From NCBI GenBank assembly GCA_034430215.1, contig DAOUFE010000028.1, forward strand, positions 29,036-93,035: DNA of 64,000 nt. Direction: 5' to 3'. Below, piece after piece: positions 9,145-17,141 of the stretch; positions within the stretch are counted from its first letter, which is position 1, and each line of letters opens with the position of its first letter. The translations under genes and the position numbers were made by a program. Source of the stretch: UBA4782 sp034430215. GTDB lineage: Bacteria > Chloroflexota > Anaerolineae > Anaerolineales > Anaerolineaceae. The notes under the pieces are model-generated. The model saw only the letters and a list, made by a program, of their open reading frames with translations, was not told where the DNA came from and did no database searches.

Positions 9145-11709
9145 ATGAACCTGGAAAAATTTACACAAAAATCTCGTGAAGCGGTCTTTCAAGCCCAACA
9201 AATTGCCCGCGATTATCATCATCAGGCTATCGAGCCTGTTCACTTACTGTTAGCACTTTTACAGCAAGAGGATGGTGTTATTCCTGCTATTGTGACAAAA
9301 ATTGCCGGCAGTATTTTGGCAATTCGTGAAGAAATCATAAAAGAATTGGAAAATCGCCCACAAGTACATGGCAGTAATATTGAAACTGGCTTATCAAGCC
9401 AGGTTGTTGATGTTATTGACTCTGCAGAAAAATACGCCAAGGGAATGCAGGATGAATTTGTTTCCACTGAACATCTCTTATTGGGATTAAGTGATTCATG
9501 CGAAGGCAAGCGATTGACATCTTTCGGGCTAACAAAAGATGCCATTTTAGGTGCATTAAAATCCATCCGAGGCACTCAAAGGGTGACCACCGAGAATCCT
9601 GAGGATACTTATCAGGCTCTCGCGAAATATGGACGCGACCTGACAGCTTTAGCTCGCCAGGGAAAACTCGATCCGGTAATCGGTCGTGATGAAGAAATTC
9701 GTCGTGTAGCGCAAATACTTTCCCGTCGAACAAAAAACAACCCGGCGCTTATCGGTGCTCCTGGTGTTGGTAAAACCGCCATTGCTGAAGGGCTGGCAGA
9801 ACGTATTATCAAAGGTGACGTTCCAGAAGGATTGAAAAAGAAACGGATCATTCAGCTTGACCTGAGCTCGATGGTAGCAGGAGCAAAATACCGAGGTGAG
9901 TTTGAAGAACGTCTGAAAGCTTCCCTGAAAGAGATTACCGAATCTCAGGGAGAGATCATTGTCTTCCTGGATGAAATGCATACTGTGGTTGGTGCAGGAG
10001 CTGCAGAAGGTGCCATGGATGCAAGTAATATTCTTAAACCATTGCTTGCACGCGGTGATCTACATTTGATTGGCGCAACCACTCTTGATGAGTATCGAAA
10101 ATATATCGAAAAAGATGCTGCGCTTGAAAGGCGTTTTCAGCCAGTATTTGTTGATGAACCATCCGTTGAAGATACCATCAGCATCTTGCGTGGATTGAAG
10201 CAGAGATATGAAGTCCATCATGGGGTACGCATCACTGATTCTGCGGTCATCGCCGCTGCTACTTTATCAAAGCGCTACATTCCTGAAAGACATCTCCCTG
10301 ATAAAGCCATAGATCTGATCGATGAAGCTGCAGCCATGCTGCGTACAGAGATCGATTCAAAACCACAAAAACTGGATGAGGTTGACCGTAATATCTTGCA
10401 GCTTGAAATCGAACGCGAAGCTTTAAAGAAAGAGACGGATAAAGCCTCTAAAGAACGTCTGGAAAAACTGGTCGAAGAGTTGGCAGACCTGAAAGAAAAG
10501 TCTGCACAATTGACCACCCGCTGGCAAAATGAAAAAGAAATGATCACCAGCTTGCGCCAGGTAAAAAAGCAAATAGAGGAAACTAACCTGGAAATCGAAC
10601 AAGCAGAAAGAGTGGCTGACCTGGAAAAAGTTGCACGCTTACGCTATGGCACATTGCGCGATCTGGAAACGAAACTTTTAGATGCTGAGAAGAAACTCAA
10701 ATCTATCCAGGCAAATGGTGCTCTGCTCAAAGAGGAAGTTGACGCTGAAGAAATTGCTTCAGTAGTCGCTAAATGGACGGGTATCCCAGTTTCACGCCTG
10801 GTGGAAGGAGAAACCCAAAAACTGCTGCATATGGAAGAAAGGTTACATGATAGGGTCATCGGCCAGGATGAAGCCATTCAAGTGGTTTCGAATGCTGTTC
10901 GGAGAGCACGCGCTGGGTTGCAGGACCCCAATCGGCCAATTGGATCCTTCATTTTTATTGGTCCAACAGGAGTTGGTAAAACTGAACTAGCACGCGCTCT
11001 TGCAGAATTTTTATTTGATGATGAACATGCCATGATCCGAATTGATATGAGTGAATACCAGGAAAAACATTCCGTCAGCCGGTTGATCGGTGCTCCTCCA
11101 GGATATGTAGGCTATGAAGAAGGTGGACAGCTTACTGAAGCTGTTCGCCGCCGCCCTTATAGTGTGGTACTTTTGGATGAAATTGAAAAAGCTCATCCTG
11201 AGGTTTTCAATACCCTTTTACAATTGCTGGACGATGGCCGCTTAACCGATGGGCAGGGTAGAACCGTGAATTTCACAAATACTGTTGTGATCATGACCTC
11301 CAACCTGGGCAACCAGCTTTGGGATCGCGGATCAAAGGTAACCCGTGAAGAAATTGTTCAGGTGTTTCAGGCACACTTCCGTCCTGAGTTCCTGAACCGT
11401 GTTGATGAACTGGTAGTATTCCATCCGCTCACGAAAGAAAACATTCGCCAGATTGTGGATATCCAATTGATGCGGCTCGAAACTCTGGTACGAGAAAAAG
11501 GGTATATACTTGATGTTACAACTTCAGCTCGTAATTTCCTGGCTGAAGCAGGCTATAACCCAACTTTTGGTGCCCGACCACTAAAGCGTGCCATTCAACG
11601 TGAGTTGCAAGATCCTCTTGCCCTTAAACTGCTCAACGGTGAATTCACCGAAGGAGATACAATCAAGGTTGAACAAAGCGGTGATGTATTAAGATTTACA
11701 AAACCATAA
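9145..11709 (+). CDS. clpB: ATP-dependent protein disaggregase ClpB
   Basis: Hsp100 chaperone that extracts polypeptides from aggregates together with DnaK, 854 aa, the usual length for ClpB. Visible order: Clp N-terminal double repeat (about 1-145), first AAA+ domain with GAPGVGKTAIAEG and Walker B IIVFLDEMH, the coiled-coil M-domain (about 390-520), second AAA+ domain with GPTGVGKTELARA and VVLLDEIEKAHPEVFN, and the C-terminal D2-small domain. The M-domain separates it from ClpA/ClpC. GGAGG at 9135-9139 supports ATG 9145 rather than GTG 9133. It appears monocistronic, ending at a strong hairpin. Confidence 0.96.
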   Translation: MNLEKFTQKSREAVFQAQQIARDYHHQAIEPVHLLLALLQQEDGVIPAIVTKIAGSILAIREEIIKELENRPQVHGSNIETGLSSQVVDVIDSAEKYAKGMQDEFVSTEHLLLGLSDSCEGKRLTSFGLTKDAILGALKSIRGTQRVTTENPEDTYQALAKYGRDLTALARQGKLDPVIGRDEEIRRVAQILSRRTKNNPALIGAPGVGKTAIAEGLAERIIKGDVPEGLKKKRIIQLDLSSMVAGAKYRGEFEERLKASLKEITESQGEIIVFLDEMHTVVGAGAAEGAMDASNILKPLLARGDLHLIGATTLDEYRKYIEKDAALERRFQPVFVDEPSVEDTISILRGLKQRYEVHHGVRITDSAVIAAATLSKRYIPERHLPDKAIDLIDEAAAMLRTEIDSKPQKLDEVDRNILQLEIEREALKKETDKASKERLEKLVEELADLKEKSAQLTTRWQNEKEMITSLRQVKKQIEETNLEIEQAERVADLEKVARLRYGTLRDLETKLLDAEKKLKSIQANGALLKEEVDAEEIASVVAKWTGIPVSRLVEGETQKLLHMEERLHDRVIGQDEAIQVVSNAVRRARAGLQDPNRPIGSFIFIGPTGVGKTELARALAEFLFDDEHAMIRIDMSEYQEKHSVSRLIGAPPGYVGYEEGGQLTEAVRRRPYSVVLLDEIEKAHPEVFNTLLQLLDDGRLTDGQGRTVNFTNTVVIMTSNLGNQLWDRGSKVTREEIVQVFQAHFRPEFLNRVDELVVFHPLTKENIRQIVDIQLMRLETLVREKGYILDVTTSARNFLAEAGYNPTFGARPLKRAIQRELQDPLALKLLNGEFTEGDTIKVEQSGDVLRFTKP

Positions 11710-11733
11710 TACATTTGCTTGAAATGAATAATT

Positions 11734-11777
11734 AAAGGGTCAGGTAGAGAGAATGCTTTTCTTTCCCTGACCCTTTT
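11734..11777 (+). terminator. Rho-independent terminator after clpB
   Basis: AAAGGGTCAGG (11734-11744) pairs with the complementary arm ending in CCCTTTT (11766-11777), loop about 21 nt, with T residues at the 3' edge. It lies 24 nt past the clpB stop. Confidence 0.75.
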
Positions 11778-11909
11778 GTCATCCAAGCAAATAGTAGCAA
11801 TCAATTACATTCTCATAGAACGGCACCTATTTTTTCACTTTTATGTTAAACTATTTCATTCGTTACTACAAATAACCTTAATCGTTGAAAAACAAATCAG
11901 GGGTTCACA

Positions 11910-12686
11910 GTGAATACTGAAAATACACTCGTTTATAAAGATACAATTAAAGTAAATTACTTTGAATGTGATTTCCAAAATCATTGGAAGCCATCTGCAA
12001 TATTTCAACATCTTACGGAAACTGCTGGAACCCACGCAGATCATTTGGGATTTGGTTTCGAGAAAATGGCAACCCTTAACCTTTTTTGGGTACATTCTCG
12101 AATGAAGATTAAATTCCTTCATTTTCCAACCGGAGGTGAAAAAATCACCATCTATACCTGGCCAAAAACCATTCAGCAAAAATTATTCTATATTCGAGAT
12201 TTTGAAGTATTTGACACGAATGGTCAACAGGTTGCTGCTGCTACTTCTGCATGGTTAATCATCGATGCCACCACCCGTAAAATGGTCTCTCCGCATTCTC
12301 TTCAATTAGTATTGCCAGAGCTTTCCATTAAGAAAGGATTGGATGAGCCCCTCGAAAAGATCAATATAAATGGAAATGGAAATGGAAAAGAAAAATTACA
12401 ACTCATGGCTGGGTATAGCGCTGTCGATTTTGTGGGGCATGTCAATAACAGCCGCTATGTAGAATGGATCTGTGATTGCTTTCCAATAGATGCTTATCAA
12501 GAGAAAGAACTGGACTGGTTGCAGATTAATTATGAGCATGAAGTCAGGCCAGGAGAAAAAGTAAGCATATTAACAAATGATCTTGGCGACAAATCGGATA
12601 TGTGGATGGTAGAAGGTATCAACAGGTCTGGTAATAACCGTGCTTTTACCGCAATGATGCATTGGACAGACGGAATGAAGGGGTAA
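11910..12686 (+). CDS. Acyl-ACP thioesterase (FatA/FatB-like double hotdog)
   Basis: Predicted to hydrolyse acyl-ACP to free fatty acid, 258 aa, the size of bacterial acyl-ACP thioesterases. The N-terminal hotdog has YFECDFQNHWKPSAIFQHLTETAGTHAD and NLFWVHSRMKIKF; the C-terminal half holds the catalytic-type segment VDFVGHVNNSRYVEWICD (Asn/His region, about 170-187). The start is GTG 11910 with CAGGGG at 11898-11903. Asn-Gly repeats (about 150-156) mark the linker between the two halves. The next gene starts 83 nt on. It may feed free fatty acids to lipid turnover or remodelling; substrate chain length cannot be read from sequence. Confidence 0.85.
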   Translation: MNTENTLVYKDTIKVNYFECDFQNHWKPSAIFQHLTETAGTHADHLGFGFEKMATLNLFWVHSRMKIKFLHFPTGGEKITIYTWPKTIQQKLFYIRDFEVFDTNGQQVAAATSAWLIIDATTRKMVSPHSLQLVLPELSIKKGLDEPLEKININGNGNGKEKLQLMAGYSAVDFVGHVNNSRYVEWICDCFPIDAYQEKELDWLQINYEHEVRPGEKVSILTNDLGDKSDMWMVEGINRSGNNRAFTAMMHWTDGMKG

Positions 12687-12769
12687 ATTTTCTTTTTGCT
12701 AAAGAAAGCATTTCCTTCTTTAATTCAAATTTCCTTAGAAATTACTTTAAGAGTTCAGATTCAGACAAA

Positions 12770-13195
12770 ATGGACACGTCTTCTTCATCTCAACTTTTAG
12801 ACGAAAGCGAACTCCAATTCTTCTTTATCCGTTCATCCGGTCCTGGCGGACAGAACGTAAACAAGGTTTCTACTTCTGTTCAGCTCCGATTCGACGTACG
12901 CAATTCACCTTCTTTGGATCCAGAGGTCAAAGAACGCCTGATCAAGTTAGCAGGTAAAAGGATAACAGATGAAGGGATTCTGATAATTACTGCGCAACGC
13001 TACCGCACCCAGGAGAAAAACAGGGAAGACGTAGTCAATCGCTTGAGAAATTTGACTGAAAAAGCAACTCGTACTCCACTGGTCAGAAAACAAACTAAGC
13101 CCTCCCGTACTTCCCAAGAAAAGAGATTGCAAAGAAAACGCATCCACAGTCAGGTGAAGAGATCACGCCAGACACCTGATGAAAATGATGCTTAA
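12770..13195 (+). CDS. arfB: ArfB/YaeJ-type peptidyl-tRNA hydrolase (ribosome rescue)
   Basis: Rescues ribosomes stalled on truncated mRNA by hydrolysing peptidyl-tRNA, 141 aa. The class I release-factor domain carries SSGPGGQNVNKVSTSVQLRFD with the catalytic GGQ at about residues 28-30. The C-terminal tail is rich in Lys/Arg (KRLQRKRIHSQVKRSRQ), the ArfB feature that threads into the empty mRNA channel. The open frame starts at 12662, but ATG 12770 gives normal ArfB length, and the upstream 36 codons look non-coding. The ribosome site is weak. Confidence 0.9.
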   Translation: MDTSSSSQLLDESELQFFFIRSSGPGGQNVNKVSTSVQLRFDVRNSPSLDPEVKERLIKLAGKRITDEGILIITAQRYRTQEKNREDVVNRLRNLTEKATRTPLVRKQTKPSRTSQEKRLQRKRIHSQVKRSRQTPDENDA

Positions 13196-13211
13196 CTTTT
13201 TCATCTAAGAG

Positions 13212-13217
13212 TATAAT
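13212..13217 (+). promoter_or_regulatory. -10 element (TATAAT) directly before the MFS gene
   Basis: A perfect TATAAT ends 8 nt before ATG 13226. Transcription would start about 1-3 nt before the ATG, giving a leaderless or nearly leaderless message; there is no Shine-Dalgarno. No good -35 is visible. Confidence 0.6.
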
Positions 13218-13225
13218 CGAGCATC

Positions 13226-14551
13226 ATGCATCAAAATTCAAATCTAGTAATATCATCACAAAATTCTACTCGGTGGCCTCGTATTTTCCGTTCTTTAAGA
13301 CATCGTAATTATCGTTTATGGTTTTTTGGTCAGGGCATCTCCTTGATTGGCTCCTGGATGCAAACCATGGCGCAACAGGTGCTCGTTTACCGGTTGACAG
13401 GAAGTGCAACCAGCCTTGGCATCATCAGCTTTATTGGTCTGATCCCTCTTATCCCACTTTCGCTTTGGAGTGGTTCTCTCTCTGATCGCATTTCAAAGCG
13501 AACATTATTGCTTATCACACAAGTTGTCATGTTGGTTCAGGCTCTGATGCTGGCATTTCTTACCTGGACAAATATGATCCAGGTTTGGCATGTGTATGTC
13601 CTTGCTTTTGTCATGGGTGCAGCGCAGGCGATGGATACGCCTGCACGCCAGGCTTTTACCGTTGAGATGATAGATGGTAAAGAAGACCTTTCAAACGCCA
13701 TAGGATTGAATTCTGCCATGTTCAACATGGCGCGTGCACTTGGTCCATCGCTGGCGGGTGTTCTTGTGGCAGCCACCGGGGAAGGAAATGCGTTCTTTAT
13801 CAATGCATTATCATTTGTGGCAGTGATTGTCAGCCTGCTCATGATGCGTGAATTACCTCAACTTACTCAGAACGAAGAAAAACAAGGGACCTTAAAGCAC
13901 ATGGCTGACGGCATTCGTTTCATAAAAACTCAGCCTGTTCTTCTGGTATTAACCAGCATGATCGCTGTCAGTGCTTTTATGTCGATGCCGTACAGCACGC
14001 TCATGCCGGTTTTTGCTTCAGATGTATTGAATAAAAGCGCAAAACCAATCATACAATTCATGTGTAATCCTGAAACTGGTCTCATGACATGTCGTTCTCC
14101 CGAGGCACTTCCATTGGGAATTTTGCTGACCACATTGGGAATCGGTTCAGTTTTGGGGGCATTTTTTGTGGCTGCCACATCAGACAGTATCCGAAGAGGA
14201 GCATGGCTAACGGCTGGTAATATTGCTTTTCCCGCCTTTTTGCTGGTCTTTTCAGCATCACGGTCATTTCTTCTATCATTGGTGATTTTAATTTTCGTCG
14301 GATTCAGCTTTGTCTGTCAGAACGCGCTCGCAAATACTCTGATGCAATTTGCCACGCCAGATTCTATGCGTGGCCGCGTGATGAGCCTATACAGCATGAC
14401 TTTCCAGGGCATGATGCGCCTGGGAGGGTTGCAGGCTGGTCTGATGGCAGACTGGTTAGGCGCATCCCTTGAGGTGGGAATAACATCAGCAATTTCCCTT
14501 GTCTTTGGCATATTCGTAGCATTCCGTTATCCAAAGGTCAGGAAATTGTAA
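13226..14551 (+). CDS. MFS transporter (MFS_3 / EntS-like exporter)
   Basis: Twelve-helix inner-membrane exporter of 441 aa. The N-terminal signature (LRHRNYRLWFFGQGISLIGSWMQTMAQQVLVYRLTGS) and the loop LSDRISKRTLLL between TM2 and TM3 are typical of the EntS/MFS_3 group, which exports siderophores and drugs. A central loop (about 265-290) holds two cysteines (CNPETGLMTC). The ATG sits 8 nt after a TATAAT and has no ribosome site, so the mRNA is probably leaderless. It is probably monocistronic; the following DMT gene is convergent. Substrate unknown. Confidence 0.88.
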   Translation: MHQNSNLVISSQNSTRWPRIFRSLRHRNYRLWFFGQGISLIGSWMQTMAQQVLVYRLTGSATSLGIISFIGLIPLIPLSLWSGSLSDRISKRTLLLITQVVMLVQALMLAFLTWTNMIQVWHVYVLAFVMGAAQAMDTPARQAFTVEMIDGKEDLSNAIGLNSAMFNMARALGPSLAGVLVAATGEGNAFFINALSFVAVIVSLLMMRELPQLTQNEEKQGTLKHMADGIRFIKTQPVLLVLTSMIAVSAFMSMPYSTLMPVFASDVLNKSAKPIIQFMCNPETGLMTCRSPEALPLGILLTTLGIGSVLGAFFVAATSDSIRRGAWLTAGNIAFPAFLLVFSASRSFLLSLVILIFVGFSFVCQNALANTLMQFATPDSMRGRVMSLYSMTFQGMMRLGGLQAGLMADWLGASLEVGITSAISLVFGIFVAFRYPKVRKL

Positions 14552-14576
14552 ACATATATATAAATGAAGAAGATGC

Positions 14577-15002
14577 TTATCCGAGAGTCAGGAGAACGAT
14601 TCCACCTACTGTCATCAGCATTCCTGCAATTGTTTTAAAAGTAACAGGTTCACCAGCGAACATTATTCCCATCAAAGCCCCAAATAACGGTGAGGTAAAC
14701 GCAATGGGCATTACTTTTCCCAAAGGTGCCCCTTTGATTGCTGTGTAATAACATAACATACCAGCGGAACCTGCAACCACACCCCCACCAATGATCATAT
14801 AAAGCAGGGCTTTTGGACCAGCCTGACCCACAGTTTTCCATTGTGGGTAGCTCACAATACCCAAAACGATCAACGCAATTGCTGTGCGAATGGTTATTCC
14901 CATTTGTGGGCTTAAATTACCCAGATGCAAACCTTTCTTTTCAAAATATCCCCCCACTCCCCAAAAGATTGCTGTCAACAGGGCAAATAGCTGTGGCTTC
15001 AT
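14577..15002 (-). CDS. Single-domain EamA/DMT-family membrane protein
   Basis: Small drug/metabolite-transporter-type protein, 141 aa, with five predicted helices (one EamA repeat; most family members have two). It starts FALLTAIFWGVGGYFEKKGLHLG and ends with PVTFKTIAGMLMTVGGIVLL. Proteins this size probably work as dimers. The open frame runs to 15491, but AGGAGG at 15007-15012 directly upstream of ATG 15002 fixes the start; the extension lies over the mraZ promoter and is not protein-like. It is divergent from mraZ. Substrate unknown. Confidence 0.85.
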   Translation of the reverse strand: MKPQLFALLTAIFWGVGGYFEKKGLHLGNLSPQMGITIRTAIALIVLGIVSYPQWKTVGQAGPKALLYMIIGGGVVAGSAGMLCYYTAIKGAPLGKVMPIAFTSPLFGALMGIMFAGEPVTFKTIAGMLMTVGGIVLLTLG

Positions 15003-15106
15003 GATTCCTCCTATGTACTGAATAGCAATGTTAAAAACCCGTAAATTTCTCTGATTGGTGAAAAAAAATTTAACAATAATTTTAAGGTAATTTTGACAAT
15101 TCCCTA

Positions 15107-15135
15107 TTGCAAATTGCCTGTATATCACGTACAAT
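15107..15135 (+). promoter_or_regulatory. mraZ/dcw promoter
   Basis: TTGCAA (15107-15112), a 17-nt spacer and TACAAT (15130-15135) form a good sigma-70-type promoter; transcription would begin near 15142, just before the MraZ boxes. An overlapping TTGACA at 15093-15098 has no well-spaced -10. Confidence 0.7.
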
Positions 15136-15145
15136 GTGTCTAAAT

Positions 15146-15186
15146 GTGGTGATAAGTGGTAGATTGTGGTGAATTTTAATGTGGAC
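15146..15186 (+). promoter_or_regulatory. MraZ operator array (GTGG boxes)
   Basis: GTGGTG (15146), GTGGTA (15156) and GTGGTG (15166) recur at exact 10-bp steps, with a further GTGGAC at 15181. MraZ is known to bind direct GTGG-type repeats upstream of its own gene. The array lies at the predicted transcription start, so binding should repress the dcw operon. Confidence 0.85.
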
Positions 15187-15204
15187 GCCGGATGAATCCG
15201 GCGT
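15185..15204 (+). promoter_or_regulatory. Leader hairpin upstream of mraZ
   Basis: ACGCCGGAT (15185-15193) and ATCCGGCGT (15196-15204) are perfectly complementary around a 2-nt centre. The hairpin sits in the mraZ leader, touching the last GTGG box and 27 nt before the ATG. It could be a message-stabilising structure or a palindromic protein site. Confidence 0.5.
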
Positions 15205-15231
15205 TCAGCATATATCGCAGAGGTAGAACGT

Positions 15232-15669
15232 ATGTTCATGGGCCGGTACCAGCACACAATAGATGAGAAGGGACGGATGACAATTCCGGCTCGTTTCAGG
15301 GAATTGCTGGAAGAAGGCGCAGTCATTACTGAAGGATTTGAAAATAACATTATTGTCCTTACGAAAAAAAACTTTGATAGCTTGTGGGAAGATGGAACTG
15401 GTTTAAGCCTGACCAATCCAAAGGCTCGTGAATTCAAACGATTATTTTTCGGTGGAGCAAGTAAAGTCGAATTTGATAAAGCAGGTCGCATATTGATCCC
15501 ATTTTTCTTGCGAGAAAAAGCCCAACTTAAAAATGAAGCTATAGTAATTGGAATGGGCGAATCATTCGAAATCTGGTCGCCAGAAATGTGGAAACAACAA
15601 CAAACATCACTTGATACGAAAAAATCAGACCCTCAGTATTTCGCTGACCTGAATATTTCGTTAAGGTAG
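15232..15669 (+). CDS. mraZ: Transcriptional regulator MraZ
   Basis: First gene of the division/cell-wall cluster, 145 aa. It contains two SpoVT/AbrB-like repeats: HTIDEKGRMTIPARFRELL near the N-terminus and VEFDKAGRILIPFFLREKA at about 80-98, each with the characteristic DxxGR core. MraZ assembles as a ring and binds GTGG repeats, here the array just upstream, so autoregulation of the operon is expected. ATG 15232 starts at the conserved N-terminal MF. Confidence 0.96.
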   Translation: MFMGRYQHTIDEKGRMTIPARFRELLEEGAVITEGFENNIIVLTKKNFDSLWEDGTGLSLTNPKAREFKRLFFGGASKVEFDKAGRILIPFFLREKAQLKNEAIVIGMGESFEIWSPEMWKQQQTSLDTKKSDPQYFADLNISLR

Positions 15670-15690
15670 TTTCAGGTTGAGGAATATGAT

Positions 15691-16611
15691 ATGCAACCAC
15701 CTCACCTGCCAGTACTTTACCAACAAATTATACACGCGTTATGCCCGCAGAGCCCAGGACGGTACATCGATGCCACTGTTGGCGCAGGAGGTCATTCCTT
15801 AGGGATATTAGAATCATGCTCTCCCGAAGGATGTTTACTTGGTTTTGACCTTGACCCACAGGCGCTGGAAATAGCTTCTCAGCGTCTTTCTTCTTTTTAT
15901 GGGAGAGTGACTCTTGTGCAGGCTTCATACACTTCTTTGGCGGAGCAAATGAAGCTTATGGGTTGGAATGATGTACAGGGGATTGTGATCGATCTGGGAG
16001 TTTCATCGATGCAATTCGATTATGCAGAAAAAGGTTTTTCATTTCTTAAGGATGGTCCTCTGGATATGCGTTTCAATCCTGATCAACCTGTTTCTGCTGC
16101 AGATCTGGTCAATAATCTCTCGGAGAATGATCTGGCAGATCTGATCTTTCAGTATGGTGAAGAACCGCAGTCCCGCCGTATTGCTCGCGTCATCTGCCAG
16201 ACCCGGCCGCACACCAGCACCGTTGAACTGGCTGCAATAATTCAGAGCGCAATAGGGGCACATGGTAGTAAAATTCACCCCGCAACCCGAACGTTTCAGG
16301 CATTGAGGATTGCAGTGAATGGCGAGTTAGATTCTTTAAAAATATTTCTACCGCAGGCAGTTGCAGCATTATCCAAAGGAGGTAGATTGGCTGTTATCTC
16401 GTTCCATTCATTAGAGGATAGGATCGTCAAGCAGTTTTTTCGTCTGGAAAGCACAGATTGCCTTTGCCCCCCCTCACAACCAGTTTGTACCTGCGGACAT
16501 AAAGCGAGTATCAAGTTGATCAACCGTCGCCCCATCATGGCGGATGATGCAGAAATTAAACTGAATCCTCGAGCACGAAGTGCAAGACTTAGAGTTATTG
16601 AAAAATTGTAA
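15691..16611 (+). CDS. rsmH: 16S rRNA m4C1402 methyltransferase RsmH
   Basis: SAM-dependent methyltransferase that N4-methylates C1402 of 16S rRNA, 306 aa. Motifs seen: HLPVLYQQIIHAL at the N-terminus, SAM-binding YIDATVGAGGHSLGIL, GIVIDLGVSSMQFD, FSFLKDGPLDMRF and the C-terminal SFHSLEDRIVKQFF. GAGGAA lies just upstream of ATG 15691. It is second in the cluster, as usual after mraZ. Confidence 0.96.
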   Translation: MQPPHLPVLYQQIIHALCPQSPGRYIDATVGAGGHSLGILESCSPEGCLLGFDLDPQALEIASQRLSSFYGRVTLVQASYTSLAEQMKLMGWNDVQGIVIDLGVSSMQFDYAEKGFSFLKDGPLDMRFNPDQPVSAADLVNNLSENDLADLIFQYGEEPQSRRIARVICQTRPHTSTVELAAIIQSAIGAHGSKIHPATRTFQALRIAVNGELDSLKIFLPQAVAALSKGGRLAVISFHSLEDRIVKQFFRLESTDCLCPPSQPVCTCGHKASIKLINRRPIMADDAEIKLNPRARSARLRVIEKL

Positions 16612-16670
16612 GAATTATCTTTACTATCTGAAAAATTAATTACTTACAAAGAGATCAAACAGGTATTGGC

Positions 16671-17141
16671 ATGACGAAGAGTTTTACACAGGCATACAAA
16701 CAAGCACCCTGGAGGTTACAGATCCAACGCTTTGGCGTAATTGCTTTAGCGCTTGTTGGTATTGCTATCATTGCTTTTCTATACCTGAATATTTCCGCAC
16801 AATCAGCTACTGCAGGCATTGAAGTGCAACAGCTCGAAGCTACACGCCAGGCTATCGATAACGAAAATGCAGGTCTTCTCACTGAGTGGGCAAACCTTAC
16901 ATCGGCAGCCGAAATGGAAAAACGAGCTTATGCAAGTGGGTATGAACTGATCGATCCTAATAACGTCACTTATGTGATCGCTCCGGGGTATACAGGCAAA
17001 GAACTGCCAGATGTGGAGACAGCACCTTATACGAATCTATCCGCTCCTACTGTGATCAAACCCAGCTATACCCAATCGCTTTGGGAGTGGTTCTACGACA
17101 CGATGATATTGAACGGTAGTGTTCTGGGGGTACAGCCATGA
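16671..17141 (+). CDS. ftsL: FtsL-like septum protein
   Basis: Small bitopic membrane protein, 156 aa: basic cytoplasmic N-terminus, one helix (IALALVGIAIIAFLYLNISA, about 25-44), then a coiled-coil-prone segment (about 50-85), the FtsL/DivIC architecture. The distal tail (about 100-156) is longer than usual and rich in Pro/Thr/Tyr. FtsL would bridge FtsQ and the FtsW-FtsI synthase. It lies between rsmH and ftsI, the standard FtsL position; its stop overlaps the ftsI start (ATGA). Identity rests mostly on position and topology. Confidence 0.8.
   Translation: MTKSFTQAYKQAPWRLQIQRFGVIALALVGIAIIAFLYLNISAQSATAGIEVQQLEATRQAIDNENAGLLTEWANLTSAAEMEKRAYASGYELIDPNNVTYVIAPGYTGKELPDVETAPYTNLSAPTVIKPSYTQSLWEWFYDTMILNGSVLGVQP

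Noticed and set aside
12662..12769. N-terminal extension of the ArfB-like protein overlapping the thioesterase gene
   Set aside because: The extra 36 residues have no family similarity; starting at 12770 gives the normal ArfB length and motif spacing.
15003..15491. Long minus-strand frame extending the DMT protein to about 304 aa
   Set aside because: The extra N-terminal part covers the mraZ promoter and gene, has no membrane character of the family, and a perfect AGGAGG marks the start at 15002.
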